DNA of 64,000 bases from Mycobacterium colombiense (GCF_003284935.1 NZ_QMEV01000022.1:1-64000); one strand, 5' to 3'; shown: positions 35,442-44,060, numbered from the stretch's first letter. The notes: a model not told the origin generated them from the letters alone. Translations and numbers: made by a program.

Positions 35442-36328
35442 CCGCGGGACAGGAACGCCAGGACGGTGCTTTCGAACGCCGCCTTGGCCTCGATCATCGC
35501 CCAGTGCCCGGAGTTGGGGAAGATGTGCAGCTCCGCGTTGGGAATGGTGCGCATCGGGATCAGCGCCATGTCCGGCGGGCTCACCCTGTCGTCGCGGCCC
35601 CAGGTCAGCAGGGTCGGCGCGGTGAGCTTGTGCATCGTCGCCCACGGCAGCGGCCGGTCGGAGGCGTTCAGCGCGGCGTTCATCCCGGAGAATGCCGCCT
35701 TGCCGTACATGCGGCGCGCCGCGGCCAGGGTGCCGTCGTCGGTGGCCAGCTGCCAGCGTTCCTCGATCAGCTCGTCGGTGACCAGCGCCTGGTCGTAGAC
35801 CATCGACTTGAGCCAGTCGACCAGCCGCTGCCGCGTGGGGTCTTCGACGAATTCCTGCAGCAGCCGAATCCCTTCGCTGGGGCTGGGGCTGAAGATATTG
35901 GTGCCGATCCCGCCGATGGTCACCAGCCGATCGACGCGGTCCGGACTGTGGGTCGCGAAGTTGATGCCAACGCCACCGCCCATCGAGTTGCCGACGATGT
36001 GCACCTTGTCGACGCCGAGCTTGTCCAGGAAGGGCGCGACCGTGCCGAAGGCGGTCACCATCGGATGGCCGCCGAAGTCGTCGCTGACCCCGAAGCCGGG
36101 GAACTCGAGGATCAGGCAGCGAAACCGCGCGGCGAAAGCGGGCAGCACCCCGCGAAAGTTGCGCCAGCCGGTGACACCGGGACCGGAGCCGTGCAGGAAC
36201 AGCAGCGCAGGACCCGAATGGGATCCACCGGTGTCGTAGTAGCGCAAAGCGCCCTTGTCAGTGCCGATTTCGCGCAGGTCGTGCGCCGCGACGCTCGCCG
36301 GTTCAGAAGTGTCTGCCACGGATGTCAC
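35438..36328 (-). CDS. hsaD: Meta-cleavage product hydrolase, HsaD-like
   Basis: A 296-residue alpha/beta-hydrolase. The oxyanion region FLHGSGPGVTGWRNF (about 44-58), nucleophile elbow GNSMGG (Ser near 112), acid in GRDDRVSP (about 247) and histidine in SGHWAMIE (about 275) match C-C hydrolases of biphenyl and steroid ring cleavage (BphD, HsaD). HsaD hydrolyses the HsaC product 4,9-DSHA. It is about 2 kb from hsaA and separated from it by the BVMO, unlike the compact M. tuberculosis order. Its 3' end meets the SDR remnant (4-bp overlap), marking a deletion joint. Confidence 0.82.
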   Translation of the reverse strand: MTSVADTSEPASVAAHDLREIGTDKGALRYYDTGGSHSGPALLFLHGSGPGVTGWRNFRGVLPAFAARFRCLILEFPGFGVSDDFGGHPMVTAFGTVAPFLDKLGVDKVHIVGNSMGGGVGINFATHSPDRVDRLVTIGGIGTNIFSPSPSEGIRLLQEFVEDPTRQRLVDWLKSMVYDQALVTDELIEERWQLATDDGTLAAARRMYGKAAFSGMNAALNASDRPLPWATMHKLTAPTLLTWGRDDRVSPPDMALIPMRTIPNAELHIFPNSGHWAMIEAKAAFESTVLAFLSRG

Positions 36329-36379
36329 CCTGCCATGCCGTGCCGGCGAGGGCGGACGGGGTTCCGCTGACCGGGCGGA

Positions 36380-37774
36380 TCAGCCCGGGCGATCCCCCGG
36401 GTCGCCGCAATTCAGCAGCTCCTTGAGCGCGGCGGGGAACGCATCGGCGAGATCCCAGAGGTCCGGAACCAGGTCCGGGCAGGAGATGATGCCGATGCCC
36501 AGCCGGCCGTTGAGCGACATCACCGTGATGTTCAGCGCGGCGCCGGCGATGATCGGGCCGAGCGGATACATCGCGTCGAGCCGGCAGCCCAGGAAGTAGA
36601 GCTGTTCCTGCGGGCCGGCGACGTTCGACATCACCAGGTTGTGCGGCGGGTTCTCGGGCAGGGGGAGGCGCGGCAGCAGCCTTCGGGCGGCGCCGAACAC
36701 GGTCTGCCCGGCCAGTTGCGTCCAGTCGTGTAGCAGGGTCGGGCCCAGCGCCGCGGAGTGGTCCTTCGCGGCGGCATTTCCGGCGGCGATGCTCGCCAGC
36801 CGTTGCACGGGGTCGTCGATGTGGGTTTCGAGGCGGCACAGCATCCAGGTCATCTGGTTGCGGCCCGTGCGGGTGGACTTACCGCGGACCGACACCGGCA
36901 CGCTCGCGACCAGGGGGACGTCGGGCAGCGCGTGGCGGTCCTGGAAGTACTGCCGTAACGCCCCGGCGCACAGCGCGGTCACGACGTCGTTGACCGTCAC
37001 CCCGAACCGGCGTTTGACGGCTTTGACGTCCTCGAGGTCCATGCTGGTCAGCGCGATGTTGCGGCGCCGGGTGAACGCCCCGTTGAACGCCGTCGGCGGC
37101 GCCGCGAACGGGGCCGCCATCGTCTTGCCCCCGCCGCCGGCGCGCAGCACCGTCTCCGCCACGGTGAGCGCCGTGGCCGGCAGGACCCTGGCCAGCCGCC
37201 ACGGCCGCAACGCCGCCCCGATCAGCCCGCTCGCGGCGATCTGGAGCGGATTCGCCGCGGCGGCGCGCTCGGCCGGTTCGGGTGGGGGCGCGTCCGGCAC
37301 GCCGCTGCACAGCTGCGCGAGCAGGTGGGCACCGCCCACACCGTCGACCACCGCGTGGTGGACCTTGAGGACCACGGACAGGGCATCGGTGCCGTGCAGG
37401 CCCTCGATCACCCACATCTCCCACAGCGGCCGATCGCGATCGAGCGGCAGTCCCGCGACGTGACCGCAGATGTCCGCTAATTCTCTGGGGCCCCCGGGTG
37501 AGGGCAGGGCCACCCGGTGCAGGTGGCGAGCGAGGTCGAACCGATCGTCGTCGACCCACACCGGATGGTCGAAGTTGAGTTCGTTGTCGGCCAGCTTGAG
37601 GCGGAATTCGGGCACGGCATCGAGCTGTGCGGACAGCGCCGCGCGGAAGCGGTCGAAGGAGTAGCCCCCCGGCATCGTCGCGGGATCCAATTCCATCACG
37701 CAGCAAACATTCAAAGGCTGCGTCGGCGATTCCAGATGCAGAAAGAACGCGTCCAATCCGCTGAGTCGTTGCAT
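36380..37774 (-). CDS. Wax ester synthase / diacylglycerol acyltransferase (WS/DGAT)
   Basis: A 464-residue acyltransferase typical of mycobacterial triacylglycerol synthases. It starts with MQRLSGLDAFFL, has the catalytic HHAVVDG (residues 139-145), the NDVVTALCAGALR segment (about 275) and the C-terminal NVAGP motif (about 395). It joins fatty acyl-CoA to diacylglycerol or a long alcohol at the membrane or lipid-droplet surface. ATG 37801 would add nine residues. It is 51 bp after the HsaD-like gene start, in the same direction, but is probably transcribed separately. Confidence 0.9.
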   Translation of the reverse strand: MQRLSGLDAFFLHLESPTQPLNVCCVMELDPATMPGGYSFDRFRAALSAQLDAVPEFRLKLADNELNFDHPVWVDDDRFDLARHLHRVALPSPGGPRELADICGHVAGLPLDRDRPLWEMWVIEGLHGTDALSVVLKVHHAVVDGVGGAHLLAQLCSGVPDAPPPEPAERAAAANPLQIAASGLIGAALRPWRLARVLPATALTVAETVLRAGGGGKTMAAPFAAPPTAFNGAFTRRRNIALTSMDLEDVKAVKRRFGVTVNDVVTALCAGALRQYFQDRHALPDVPLVASVPVSVRGKSTRTGRNQMTWMLCRLETHIDDPVQRLASIAAGNAAAKDHSAALGPTLLHDWTQLAGQTVFGAARRLLPRLPLPENPPHNLVMSNVAGPQEQLYFLGCRLDAMYPLGPIIAGAALNITVMSLNGRLGIGIISCPDLVPDLWDLADAFPAALKELLNCGDPGDRPG

Positions 37775-38067
37775 TATTGCTCGTCTCGTTTGTGCGGCCA
37801 TGACCGCTGGTCACATGACCCGCAGTCGTCGCGGGGCTCCTCGAGCGCACACGATCGGAAGACCGCAGTCTTTTGGTGTGTGACTTCTATCTGTAGCCGT
37901 TGAGGGGCTTTTGGCAAACATTCGTCAAGACATTTAACGAAATCGCCACGCCGCGGACGCTCGCCGCGGCCGGCGGCTGTCCCATGGCCGACCCCTTTCG
38001 CCCACCGCCCGCGGCGTAAAACCGCCTGGCGGACAACAGGTTTCGCAGCGCCGGCGAGCTCCGCCTC
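37775..38067. other. 293-bp intergenic region
   Basis: No gene or RNA was recognised. It should hold the WS/DGAT promoter and the 3' end of the NTF2-like gene's transcript. One interrupted palindrome, AAGAC-CGCA-GTCTT (37859-37872), and a locally AT-rich patch (about 37915-37945, ttcgtcaagacatttaacg) are the only structure seen. Confidence 0.4.
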
Positions 38068-38508
38068 CTACGGCTGGCGGGCCATCGCGGAGTCGGGCGC
38101 CGCCCAGTCGGTCGAGACTTTGCGGTGCTGGATCAGCCAGTCGCCACCCTCGGGAACCAGGATGTCACGGTACCGGCCGTAGTGGTCCAGACCGATGTGG
38201 GTGACCACGGTGAAATAGGAGTCGACCCGGGCCCGGTCGGGTGTCACCTCGGTGAACAACACGTTCGCGACGTTATGGCGCACAATTGGTTTGACGTCGG
38301 CGTCGACGGCGATCCGTCCGCTGACACCGCCCAGAAAGGTCGCGATCTCCGCCCGCCCGTGCAAGGGCTCGAGACCCCGGATCTCGAGGACCCCGTCGCG
38401 GCAGAACGTCGCCGCCAGATCGTCGAGCCGGCCGGCGTCGCCGGACCAGTTGTAGCGCGCCAGGACGTCGCGTATTCGCTCGCGGGCGACCAGTTCCCAC
38501 ATCTCCAC
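38068..38508 (-). CDS. SnoaL/NTF2-like protein
   Basis: A 146-residue NTF2-fold protein: WELVARERIRDVLARYNWSGDAG (first helices, in parts), LAATFCRDGVLEI, GRAEIATFLGG and DSYFTVVTHIGLDHYGRYRD strands. The arrangement is that of ring-hydroxylating dioxygenase small subunits and delta5-3-ketosteroid isomerase-like proteins; a motif proving either is not visible. GTG 38508 has GAGGAG 7 bases upstream; ATG 38502 is the alternative. It is divergent from the CsbD-like gene across 236 bp. Confidence 0.68.
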   Translation of the reverse strand: MEMWELVARERIRDVLARYNWSGDAGRLDDLAATFCRDGVLEIRGLEPLHGRAEIATFLGGVSGRIAVDADVKPIVRHNVANVLFTEVTPDRARVDSYFTVVTHIGLDHYGRYRDILVPEGGDWLIQHRKVSTDWAAPDSAMARQP

Positions 38509-38665
38509 CGTCTCGACTCCTCGCCCGCCGACCGTTTCGGGTGAACAGCCTAGGCCCGTCGGGCGGGCGCGCCGCAGCGAGGCGGGCCGGTATGGCCAAT
38601 AACACCGGGTCGCAACGGCTTTGAGCCACCGGTGCGGGCTGTGGCGAAGGCTACCCGCCGCCGAC

Positions 38666-38691
38666 GTTTCGAGAATCTCGCGGTTGGGCAA
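38666..38691 (+). promoter_or_regulatory. Candidate SigF-type promoter
   Basis: GTTT (38666-38669), a 16-base spacer and GGGCAA (38686-38691) fit the mycobacterial SigF pattern GTTT-N15-17-GGGTAT except for two bases of the -10. It lies 54 bases before the CsbD-like ATG. CsbD-type genes are general-stress genes in other Gram-positives. Confidence 0.5.
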
Positions 38692-38744
38692 TAAAGGGGG
38701 CGACCGCACGACACGGGCGCGTGCACGCCATGGAGGGAGAACGC

Positions 38745-38978
38745 ATGTCGGACAAGAGTGGCCCCGAGGAAGCGATCGAGGGCATCGTCGAGGGCGTCAA
38801 GGGCAAGGTCAAGGAAGTCGCCGGCGCCGTCGCCGGGCGCGACGACCTGATGCGCGAAGGCCGGGCCCAGCAGGACAAGGCCGACGCGCAGCGCGAGGCG
38901 GCCCAGAAAGAGGCCGAAGCCGAGAGCGCCCGCAAGGCCGCCGATATCAACGAGGCGCGGCAAAAAGCCGAGCAGTAG
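38745..38978 (+). CDS. CsbD-like stress protein (microaggregate-binding protein 1 type)
   Basis: A 77-residue, highly charged protein with no hydrophobic core. Residues about 5-37 (AIEGIVEGVKGKVKEVAGAV, in parts, then GRDDLMREGRAQQDKADAQ) match the CsbD family; the rest is an Ala/Lys/Glu-rich helix able to form a coiled coil. ATG 38745 has GGAGGGAGAA just upstream. CsbD proteins accumulate in stress or stationary phase; in mycobacteria a similar one is called microaggregate-binding protein. The SigF-like promoter and a strong hairpin after the stop suggest a single-gene transcript. Confidence 0.85.
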   Translation: MSDKSGPEEAIEGIVEGVKGKVKEVAGAVAGRDDLMREGRAQQDKADAQREAAQKEAEAESARKAADINEARQKAEQ

Positions 38979-38988
38979 CGGTACTCGA

Positions 38989-39018
38989 GGGGCCCGGTCG
39001 CACGCGTGGCCGGGCCCC
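38989..39018 (+). terminator. Strong GC hairpin after csbD-like gene
   Basis: Perfect 9-bp arms GGGGCCCGG (38989-38997) and CCGGGCCCC (39010-39018) flank a 12-base loop, beginning 10 bases after the stop codon. There is no T-tract, as is common for mycobacterial hairpin terminators. Confidence 0.6.
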
Positions 39019-39065
39019 GATATTCCCCACTTCCGCGACTCGCGGTAGCGGAATACAGTGGGTGG

Positions 39066-41297
39066 ATGAAACCCGGCGAGGACGGCGTCCACCTGCGCAC
39101 GTGTCCGTTGTGTGAGGCCATGTGCGGCTTGGAAATTCATGTCGAGGACGGCCGCGTCACCGGCATCCGCGGCAACCGTGACGATGTGTGGAGCCGCGGA
39201 CATCTGTGCCCGAAGGGCACCTCGCTTGCGGCCCTGCACGACGATCCGGACCGCATCCGAGCGCCGATGATCAAGGTTGACGGCCAGTGGCAGGAAGTCA
39301 GTTGGGACGCGGCGTTTCGCCGTTGCACCGAGCTGCTGACCCCTGTGATCGAGAAGTACGGCATCGGCGCGGTCACCGCCTACACCGGCAATCCGCTGGC
39401 GCACTCGTTCTCGCTGGCCCGCTATGCCGGCGTGCTGATGGGGATGTCTGGCATGCCCGTCACGTATTCGCCGGGAACGGTCGACCAGTGGCCGAAGAAT
39501 CTGTCCTCGCACCTGATGTACGGCCTGTGGTGGAACTTCCCGGTGCCCGACATCGAACGCACCGACCTGCTGGTGATCATGGGCGCCAACCCGGCCGCCT
39601 CGCAGGGTTCACTGTTGGCCGCGCCCAACGTGATGGGCCTGATCGACGGTATCCGCAAGCGCGGCAAGGTCATCGTGATCGACCCGGTGCGCACCCTGAC
39701 CGCCGCGCGCGCCGACGAGTGGCTTCCCATCGTGCCGGGAACCGACGCGGCGCTGTTGCTGGCCGTCGCGCACACCCTCTTCGCCGAAGGCCTGACCAAC
39801 CCGGGGCCACATGTCGACGGTGTCGACACCATGCGGGCCGCCGTCGCGGACTGGCCACCGGAGCGGGTCAGCACCGTCACGGGCATCGACGAAGACCGCA
39901 TCCGACGGCTGGCCCGCGAACTCGCCGGCACCGAGAGATCGGTGGTGTACGGCCGAATCGGCCTGTGCAATCAGGAGTTCGGCAGCCTTGCCAGCTGGCT
40001 GGTGGACGTCATCAACATCCTGACCGGTCACTTCGACACCCCCGGCGGGGCGATGTTTCCCACCCCGGCCGCCTGGTCCATCACCACCGCGCCGCTGCCC
40101 GGGTTGGAGGACGGCGCAGCGGAATTCGGTCGCTGGCACACCCGGGTGCGCGGCGCCAAGGAGGTGCTCGGTCAGGCGCCGGTGTCATGCATGGCCGAGG
40201 AGATCGCCACACCGGGCGATGGGCAACTCAAGGCGCTGATCACCGTGGCGGGCAACCCGGTGTTGTCCACCCCGGCCGGCGACAAGCTCGACGAAGTGCT
40301 GCCGATGCTGGAAGCGATGATCTCCGTTGACCTTTGGCTCAACGAGACGACGCGGCACGCCGACGTGATCCTGCCCGGGCTGTCCCCGCTCGAGCAACCG
40401 CACCACGACGATCTGATCCTGCTCTTCGCCATCCGCAGCATCGCGAATTATTCGGCCCCGGTGTTCGATCCGGGCGATCGCCCGCACGAATGGGAAATCC
40501 TGATCCGGCTGACCGGCCTGTGCACCGGCACCCCGGCCGAGGACGTGGACGTCGCGGCGATCGACGACGGCTTCTTCGACTACCTGGCCTTCACCCGCGG
40601 ACTCGACGGGGCCGAGATCCGCACGCTCTACGACCACGGTGGACCCGAGCGAATGCTCGACCTCACCTTGCGGACGGGGCCGTTCGGCGACCAGTACGGC
40701 AAGAACCCGGGCGGTCTCACGCTGGACATGCTCAAGGCCAACCCGAACGGGATCGACTTCGGCCCCATGGTGCCGCAGCTGCCCGACCTCCTGGCCACCT
40801 CGGACAAAAAGATCCGGCTCGCCCCGCAATACCTGCTCGACGACCTGCCGCGGCTGGCCGCACGCATGGAGCGGCCCGCCGAACCGCTCGTCCTGGTGAG
40901 CCGCCGGCACCTGCGATCGAACAACACCTGGCTGCACAACGTACCCGCGCTGATGAAGGGAAAAGACCGGTGCACGTTGCTGATCCATCCTGACGACGCG
41001 GCCCGGTGCGGCATCGCCGACGGCGACGTCGTGACGGTGAAATCGGAGGCCGGCGAGATCAAGGTGCCCGTGGAAGTCACGGACTCCATCAAGCCCGGGG
41101 TCGTGTCGATGCCCCACGGCTGGGGGCACGGCAAACCGGGCACCCGGATGTCGGTGGCCAACAACTCACCCGGCGCGAACACCAACGTGCTCTCCCCGCC
41201 GACCTTCATCGACGAGCCCTCCGGCAACGGCGCGCTCAACGGCATTCCTGTCACGATCATCGATGATCAAGCGCGATTCTCGCCCGCGCCAACCTGA
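39066..41297 (+). CDS. Molybdopterin oxidoreductase, formate dehydrogenase/nitrate reductase-like
   Basis: A 743-residue DMSO-reductase-family protein. A [4Fe-4S] site is at the N-terminus (C13, C16, C20, C48: CPLCEAMC and HLCPKG). Molybdopterin-binding runs follow (MGANPAASQGS, about 178; ITVAGNPVLSTPAGDKLDE, about 390) and the C-terminal molydop-binding barrel (HLRSNNTWLHN, about 617; MPHGWGHGKPG, about 680) completes the fold. No Tat signal, so it acts in the cytoplasm. It resembles, from memory, M. tuberculosis Rv0197; substrate and Mo ligand are not certain. The first ATG after a csbD hairpin, 39066, was chosen. Confidence 0.85.
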   Translation: MKPGEDGVHLRTCPLCEAMCGLEIHVEDGRVTGIRGNRDDVWSRGHLCPKGTSLAALHDDPDRIRAPMIKVDGQWQEVSWDAAFRRCTELLTPVIEKYGIGAVTAYTGNPLAHSFSLARYAGVLMGMSGMPVTYSPGTVDQWPKNLSSHLMYGLWWNFPVPDIERTDLLVIMGANPAASQGSLLAAPNVMGLIDGIRKRGKVIVIDPVRTLTAARADEWLPIVPGTDAALLLAVAHTLFAEGLTNPGPHVDGVDTMRAAVADWPPERVSTVTGIDEDRIRRLARELAGTERSVVYGRIGLCNQEFGSLASWLVDVINILTGHFDTPGGAMFPTPAAWSITTAPLPGLEDGAAEFGRWHTRVRGAKEVLGQAPVSCMAEEIATPGDGQLKALITVAGNPVLSTPAGDKLDEVLPMLEAMISVDLWLNETTRHADVILPGLSPLEQPHHDDLILLFAIRSIANYSAPVFDPGDRPHEWEILIRLTGLCTGTPAEDVDVAAIDDGFFDYLAFTRGLDGAEIRTLYDHGGPERMLDLTLRTGPFGDQYGKNPGGLTLDMLKANPNGIDFGPMVPQLPDLLATSDKKIRLAPQYLLDDLPRLAARMERPAEPLVLVSRRHLRSNNTWLHNVPALMKGKDRCTLLIHPDDAARCGIADGDVVTVKSEAGEIKVPVEVTDSIKPGVVSMPHGWGHGKPGTRMSVANNSPGANTNVLSPPTFIDEPSGNGALNGIPVTIIDDQARFSPAPT

Positions 41298-41331
41298 TTG
41301 GTCTGCTGATTAACGGGCGATGTCCCGTTGT

Positions 41332-41369
41332 GGTTCATCTCACCCCGGCGCCGATCCGATGAACCTTTT
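41332..41369 (+). terminator. Hairpin with T-run after molybdopterin oxidoreductase
   Basis: Perfect 8-bp arms GGTTCATC (41332-41339) and GATGAACC (41358-41365) enclose 18 bases and are followed at once by TTTT. A second small palindrome, AACGGG-n6-CCCGTT (41312-41329), precedes it. The hairpin may terminate the upstream transcript or attenuate the type III PKS, which starts 27 bases later. Confidence 0.5.
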
Positions 41370-41395
41370 ACGGGGTGGCCGTCGTCCGCATAGGC

Positions 41396-42499
41396 ATGAC
41401 TGCAACAACGTATTCCCCCTTCCCGCCTCGGGCCGCGGGCCGAGGATGCGGCGCTCCCCGGATCGCCGGTACCGCGGTGGCTTTCACGCCGCACCGCTAC
41501 AACCAGGACGAGGTCGCGCGCGAACTCACCGAATTCACCGATCCGGGATTCGTGCGCTTCGCCCAGACCGCCGGCGTCGACCAGCGCAGCCTCGCGCTGC
41601 CGCTGTCGCGGTATCCGCGGCTGAGCGGTTTTACCGAGGCCAACGACGTGTACCTCGAGGTCGCCGTCGACCTCGGTGAGCGGGCGATCAATTCGGCGCT
41701 GGAGGCCGCCGGCGTGGCCGCCCACGAGGTCGACACCATCGTGGTGGTCTCCAGCACCGGAATCGCCGTGCCCACCATCGACGCACGACTGATGACGCGA
41801 ATCGGGCTGCGGCCCGACGTCAAACGCGTCCCCCTGTTCGGGCTCGGATGCGTGGCCGGCGCCGCGGGCATGGCGCGCGTGCACGACTACCTCCGCGGCT
41901 ACCCCGGCCACGTGGCGGTGCTGCTCTCTGTCGAACTGTGCTCGCTCACGCTGCAGCGCGACGACACCTCGATCCCCGCCCTCATCGGCGTCTCGTTGTT
42001 CGGCGACGGCGCCGCGGCGGCCGTCGTTTCCGGTGGAGACCGAATTCCCCTGGCGGACAGCGCCAGCGGCCCGCGTATCCTGGCGACCCGCAGCAGCGTC
42101 GTCCCCGATTCCGTTGACGTGATGGGCTGGAACGTCGGTTCGAGCGGGTTCCAGCTGGTGATGTCGCGCGAGGTCCCGAAAATGGCCGACGACCACCTGC
42201 GCGCCGAGGTCGACGCGTTTCTGGCCGGCCACGGGCTGACCGTCGCCGACATCTCTGCGTGGGTCTGTCATCCCGGCGGTCCGAAGGTCCTCGAATCGAT
42301 CGAGGGGGCGGTCGGCCTGCCGGCCGAGGCGCTGGCGCACAGCCGAAACTCGATGCGCGAGAACGGAAACGTGTCGTCGGTCTCCGTGCTGGACGTGCTG
42401 CGCCGCACGGTCGCCGCGCCGCCGTCCGACGGCGCGTTCGGGGTGATGCTGGCGATGGGGCCGGGGTTCTGCTTCGAGCTACTCCTGCTGCAGTGGTGA
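41396..42499 (+). CDS. Type III polyketide synthase (chalcone-synthase fold)
   Basis: A 367-residue type III PKS related to mycobacterial Pks10/Pks11/Pks18. The catalytic triad is visible: Cys152 in FGLGCVAGAAG, His near 292 in VCHPGGPKV and Asn near 325 in RENGNVSSVSV. The C-terminal GPGFCFELLLLQW matches the family GPG loop region. It condenses a starter acyl-CoA with malonyl-CoA to an alkylpyrone or alkylresorcinol without a carrier protein. GTG 41375 would extend it by seven residues. The methyltransferase follows 13 bp later, forming a two-gene unit. Confidence 0.9.
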   Translation: MTATTYSPFPPRAAGRGCGAPRIAGTAVAFTPHRYNQDEVARELTEFTDPGFVRFAQTAGVDQRSLALPLSRYPRLSGFTEANDVYLEVAVDLGERAINSALEAAGVAAHEVDTIVVVSSTGIAVPTIDARLMTRIGLRPDVKRVPLFGLGCVAGAAGMARVHDYLRGYPGHVAVLLSVELCSLTLQRDDTSIPALIGVSLFGDGAAAAVVSGGDRIPLADSASGPRILATRSSVVPDSVDVMGWNVGSSGFQLVMSREVPKMADDHLRAEVDAFLAGHGLTVADISAWVCHPGGPKVLESIEGAVGLPAEALAHSRNSMRENGNVSSVSVLDVLRRTVAAPPSDGAFGVMLAMGPGFCFELLLLQW

Positions 42500-42512
42500 C
42501 GGGGGGCATCGA

Positions 42513-43016
42513 ATGTACTACTACCTGTTGGTCCTCGCGATCGCAGCCGAGCGGCTGGCCGAGTTGGTGGTCGCCCGGCGCAACGCCCGATGGTCAATGT
42601 CGAACGGCGGCAAGGAGTTCGGCCGCGATCACTACCCGGCGATGGTCAGCATGCATGCGCTGCTGCTGATGTCGTGCGTCGTCGAGACCTGGAGCCTCGG
42701 GCGGCCGTTCATCTGGTGGCTGGGCTGGCCGATGCTGGCCGTCGTCGCGCTCAGCACGGCCGTGCGGTGGCGCTGCGTCACCGTGCTGGGCAGGCGCTGG
42801 AATCCGAGGCTGATCGTCATCCCGGACGCGCCGTTGGTCCGGCGGGGACCGTACCGCTGGATGCGCCACCCCAACTACGCCGCGGTCGCCGCCGAGGTCG
42901 CCGCGCTCCCGCTGGTGCATTCCGCGTGGCTGACCGCGGTCGTGTTCAGCGCGGCCAACGCCGCGGTGCTGAACGTGCGGATCCGCGCGGAGAACGCCGC
43001 GCTGGGCTACGCCTGA
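42513..43016 (+). CDS. Isoprenylcysteine carboxyl methyltransferase (ICMT)-family membrane protein
   Basis: A 167-residue membrane protein with four or five hydrophobic helices and the ICMT SAM-binding pattern GPYRWMRHPNYAAV (about 111-124) followed by a C-terminal RIRAENAAL segment containing the conserved Arg-Glu pair. Bacterial members next to type III PKS genes methylate the polyketide (for example alkylquinones or resorcinols), not proteins. Spacing of 13 bp from the PKS supports that role here. Confidence 0.85.
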   Translation: MYYYLLVLAIAAERLAELVVARRNARWSMSNGGKEFGRDHYPAMVSMHALLLMSCVVETWSLGRPFIWWLGWPMLAVVALSTAVRWRCVTVLGRRWNPRLIVIPDAPLVRRGPYRWMRHPNYAAVAAEVAALPLVHSAWLTAVVFSAANAAVLNVRIRAENAALGYA

Positions 43017-43032
43017 CCGGCGCCGGCCCCGA

Positions 43033-43878
43033 TCAGGGGGCGATGGGCCGATTGGTCCACTGGCGGTCGGGGCGGCGCGCCGAGCGGAACCATCCGCCGG
43101 CCGCGCCGGTGCCCCCGTCGGTGGGGATGGTGTGACCGGTGACGAACCCGGACAGGTCCGAGGCCAGGAACAGGATCGCCCGGGCCTGATCCTCGGGCAC
43201 GCCCATCCGCCCGACCGGGACCCACTGCGGCCACTGCGCCTGCTCCTCGGCCGAAAGCCATTGGGAGTAGGGCACTTGCAGGGATTCGGTGACATCGGGT
43301 GCGATCGCGTTGACCCGCACCCCGTCGTTGCCTACCTGGACGGCGAGGCTGCGGGTGAACGCGATGACGGCGGCCTTGAAAGCGGCATAGACCGGATCCT
43401 CCGGATAGCCCCGCAGCCCCTCGACCGACGAGACGTTCACGATCGCACCGGCGCGCCGCTCAACCATGGTCGGCAGGAACGCGTGGGTGACGAGGAAAAC
43501 GTGGTGCAGGTTGATGCGGTAGAGGTCGTTCCACAACCCGGGGTCGGTGTCGGCGAAGCTTCCGGGGTGCCGCAGCCAGTGGCCCACGTTGTTGACCAGC
43601 ACATCGACCCGGCCGAACCGGTCGAGGACCGCCCGGGCCAAGCGGGCGACCTGATCGGGGTCACGGACGTCGGTGGCGACCGCCAGGGCGGACCCGGCGG
43701 ATTCGGTGATCGAGGCGGCCGTCGCGGCGGCCAGGTCGGCGTCGATGTCGGCGATGACCACCTCCGCGCCGTGTTCGGCGAACAGCCGCGCGGTCGCCGC
43801 GCCGATACCGCCCGCGCCGCCCGTCACGACCGCCACCCTGCCGGCCAGCAACGGAACGGGGCGCTTCGCGTGTGTCAT
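43033..43878 (-). CDS. Short-chain dehydrogenase/reductase
   Basis: A 281-residue SDR with TGGAGGIGAA (about 20-29), an acidic ADIDAD after strand 2 favouring NAD(H), NNVGHWLRHPG and the active site YAAFK (about 163-167, with Ser in VSSVEG). It is convergent with the ICMT gene, 16 bp away, and divergent from the esterase at 44085 across 206 bp. Nothing ties it to a particular pathway; the C-terminal RRPDRQWTNRP tail is extra. Confidence 0.82.
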   Translation of the reverse strand: MTHAKRPVPLLAGRVAVVTGGAGGIGAATARLFAEHGAEVVIADIDADLAAATAASITESAGSALAVATDVRDPDQVARLARAVLDRFGRVDVLVNNVGHWLRHPGSFADTDPGLWNDLYRINLHHVFLVTHAFLPTMVERRAGAIVNVSSVEGLRGYPEDPVYAAFKAAVIAFTRSLAVQVGNDGVRVNAIAPDVTESLQVPYSQWLSAEEQAQWPQWVPVGRMGVPEDQARAILFLASDLSGFVTGHTIPTDGGTGAAGGWFRSARRPDRQWTNRPIAP

Positions 43879-44046
43879 CGCTCATATCTTCGGGCATGCG
43901 ATGGGCTGGACAACAGCCGGTCCGCCCGGATCGAGCCCGCGCAAGGACCGCGAAAGAGTTAGACCAGTAGTACCCATCTCGTCGCGCAGCAAACGTGACG
44001 TACCCGACAATTGTATTCCGTTCGTTTCCCATTAACCTCGCGCTGC

Positions 44047-44060
44047 GGCGGGTACCCGCC
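44047..44060. promoter_or_regulatory. 14-bp perfect palindrome upstream of esterase
   Basis: GGCGGGTACCCGCC lies 9 bases before the AGGAGG ribosome site of the esterase gene and 7 bases after a TAACCT -10-like element (44034-44039). It would fall in the 5' leader and could be an operator or a small RNA hairpin. Confidence 0.4.

Noticed and set aside
37775..38067. Hidden short gene in the 293-bp gap
   Set aside because: Frames on both strands lack a start with a ribosome site and do not show coding-like composition.
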